Part shown: positions 5,676-5,913 of the stretch, piece by piece
Layout of the letters: each line of letters begins with the position of its first letter
How positions within the stretch are numbered: position 1 is the first letter of the stretch
Assembly (NCBI GenBank): GCA_009777685.1
Contig: WRLJ01000116.1
Location: 1 to 5,913 of the forward strand
Direction of reading: 5' to 3'
DNA: 5,913 bases
Source: Oscillospiraceae bacterium
Lineage (GTDB): Bacteria > Bacillota > Clostridia > Oscillospirales > UBA929
Notes under the pieces: model-generated
Database searches by the model: none
What the model was told of the DNA's origin: nothing
What the model saw: only the letters and a program-made list of their open reading frames with translations
Program-made: the position numbers and the translations under genes

Positions 5676-5719
5676 CCCCGGCGCCGGAAACACGGCGCCG
5701 GGGCGCGCTTCGTGCGCCC
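5676..5719. terminator. Strong hairpin after the SLH gene, T-tract only on the minus strand
   Basis: A perfect 11-bp GC stem, CCCCGGCGCCG (5676-5686) and CGGCGCCGGGG (5693-5703), has a GAAACA loop. A second small stem, GGGCGC (5701-5706) with GCGCCC (5714-5719), shares its edge. On the + strand no T-run follows at once. On the - strand the stem is followed by TTTTGAATTTTT (complement of 5664-5675), so it looks best as a terminator for leftward transcription, possibly serving both directions. Confidence 0.6.
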
Positions 5720-5770
5720 GCAGGGTTTTGAGTGTTTCCCGTTTGCCCGAGAGTTTGCGGATCACCCGGC

Positions 5771-5796
5771 GGGACGCGGCCCTCCGCGTCCCCTAC
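5771..5796 (-). repeat. GTAGGG hairpin repeat, copy F
   Basis: Perfect 9-bp arms GGGACGCGG (5771-5779) and CCGCGTCCC (5784-5792) with a 4-nt loop end in CCCCTAC (5790-5796), the reverse complement of the GTAGGGG tip. It has no facing partner in the window and abuts the next repeat with 3 nt between. Confidence 0.6.
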
Positions 5797-5799
5797 GAC

Positions 5800-5876
5800 C
5801 GTCATTGCGGGCTTGACCCGCAATCTCCCCGGGGGTCGCGAATCTGGGGGGGTTGCGGGGGAAGCCCGCAATGACG
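5800..5876. repeat. 77-bp inverted-repeat element with CGTCATTGCGGG ends
   Basis: The ends are perfect 15-bp inverted repeats: CGTCATTGCGGGCTT (5800-5814) and AAGCCCGCAATGACG (5862-5876). A second pair is nested inside, CCCGCAA (5817-5823) with TTGCGGG (5853-5859), and CCCCGGGG sits at 5827-5834. It is too short to encode a transposase, so it resembles a miniature palindromic repeat. After it, to the window edge, there is only a GC-rich palindrome centred near 5901. Confidence 0.7.
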
Positions 5877-5913
5877 AAAACAGGGGGTTCCGCCCCGGCC
5901 CGGGCTGGGGTAA

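Noticed and set aside
5611..5871. 86-residue - strand open frame at the right end
   Set aside because: It spans a terminator-like hairpin and two palindromic repeats and has no domain.

Overview
This window is GC-rich (roughly two thirds G+C) and looks like chromosomal DNA of an anaerobic Gram-positive bacterium of the Clostridia. The pointers are strong AAGGAGG ribosome binding sites, a four-subunit ferredoxin-linked 2-oxoacid oxidoreductase, and a secreted protein with three S-layer homology (SLH) domains. A lineage near Oscillospiraceae is a guess from the overall style, not something the sequence proves. All six supported genes read on the + strand; no RNA genes or CRISPR array were seen.

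Layout. Positions 1-428 are non-coding and hold several palindromes and repeat hairpins. 429-1271 encodes a YeaE-like aldo/keto reductase. 1272-1476 is a spacer ending in a very good sigma-A promoter (TTGCGT, 17 bp, TATAAT). 1477-4060 is a tightly packed four-gene operon in the order delta (ferredoxin), alpha (VorB-like), beta (thiamine diphosphate subunit), gamma. It is closed by a textbook intrinsic terminator at 4074-4108. 4109-4486 is non-coding, with a repeat pair and then a symmetrical cluster of CGTAT/ATACG half-sites. 4487-5647 encodes the SLH protein. 5648-5913 holds a strong hairpin and two more repeat elements.

How it works together. The operon makes one enzyme that oxidatively decarboxylates a 2-oxoacid to an acyl-CoA and CO2 and passes electrons through the 2x[4Fe-4S] delta subunit to ferredoxin. 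The family resemblance favours branched-chain 2-oxoacids, but the substrate cannot be fixed from sequence. The aldo/keto reductase is probably a separate NADPH-dependent detoxification or carbonyl-reducing enzyme. The SLH protein is probably anchored to cell-wall polysaccharide.

Most interesting non-coding signals: (1) the operon and the SLH gene, although unrelated in function, have similar upstream regions. Each has two CGTAT(C/T)CC copies about 33-35 bp apart, a shared CGTATCCAAA, then ATAAGGA just before the start, which suggests a common regulator. (2) Six copies of a GTAGGG-tipped hairpin whose stem arms differ in sequence but still pair. (3) A wall protein whose Ig/cadherin-like domain seems to be interrupted by an acidic, proline-rich stalk.
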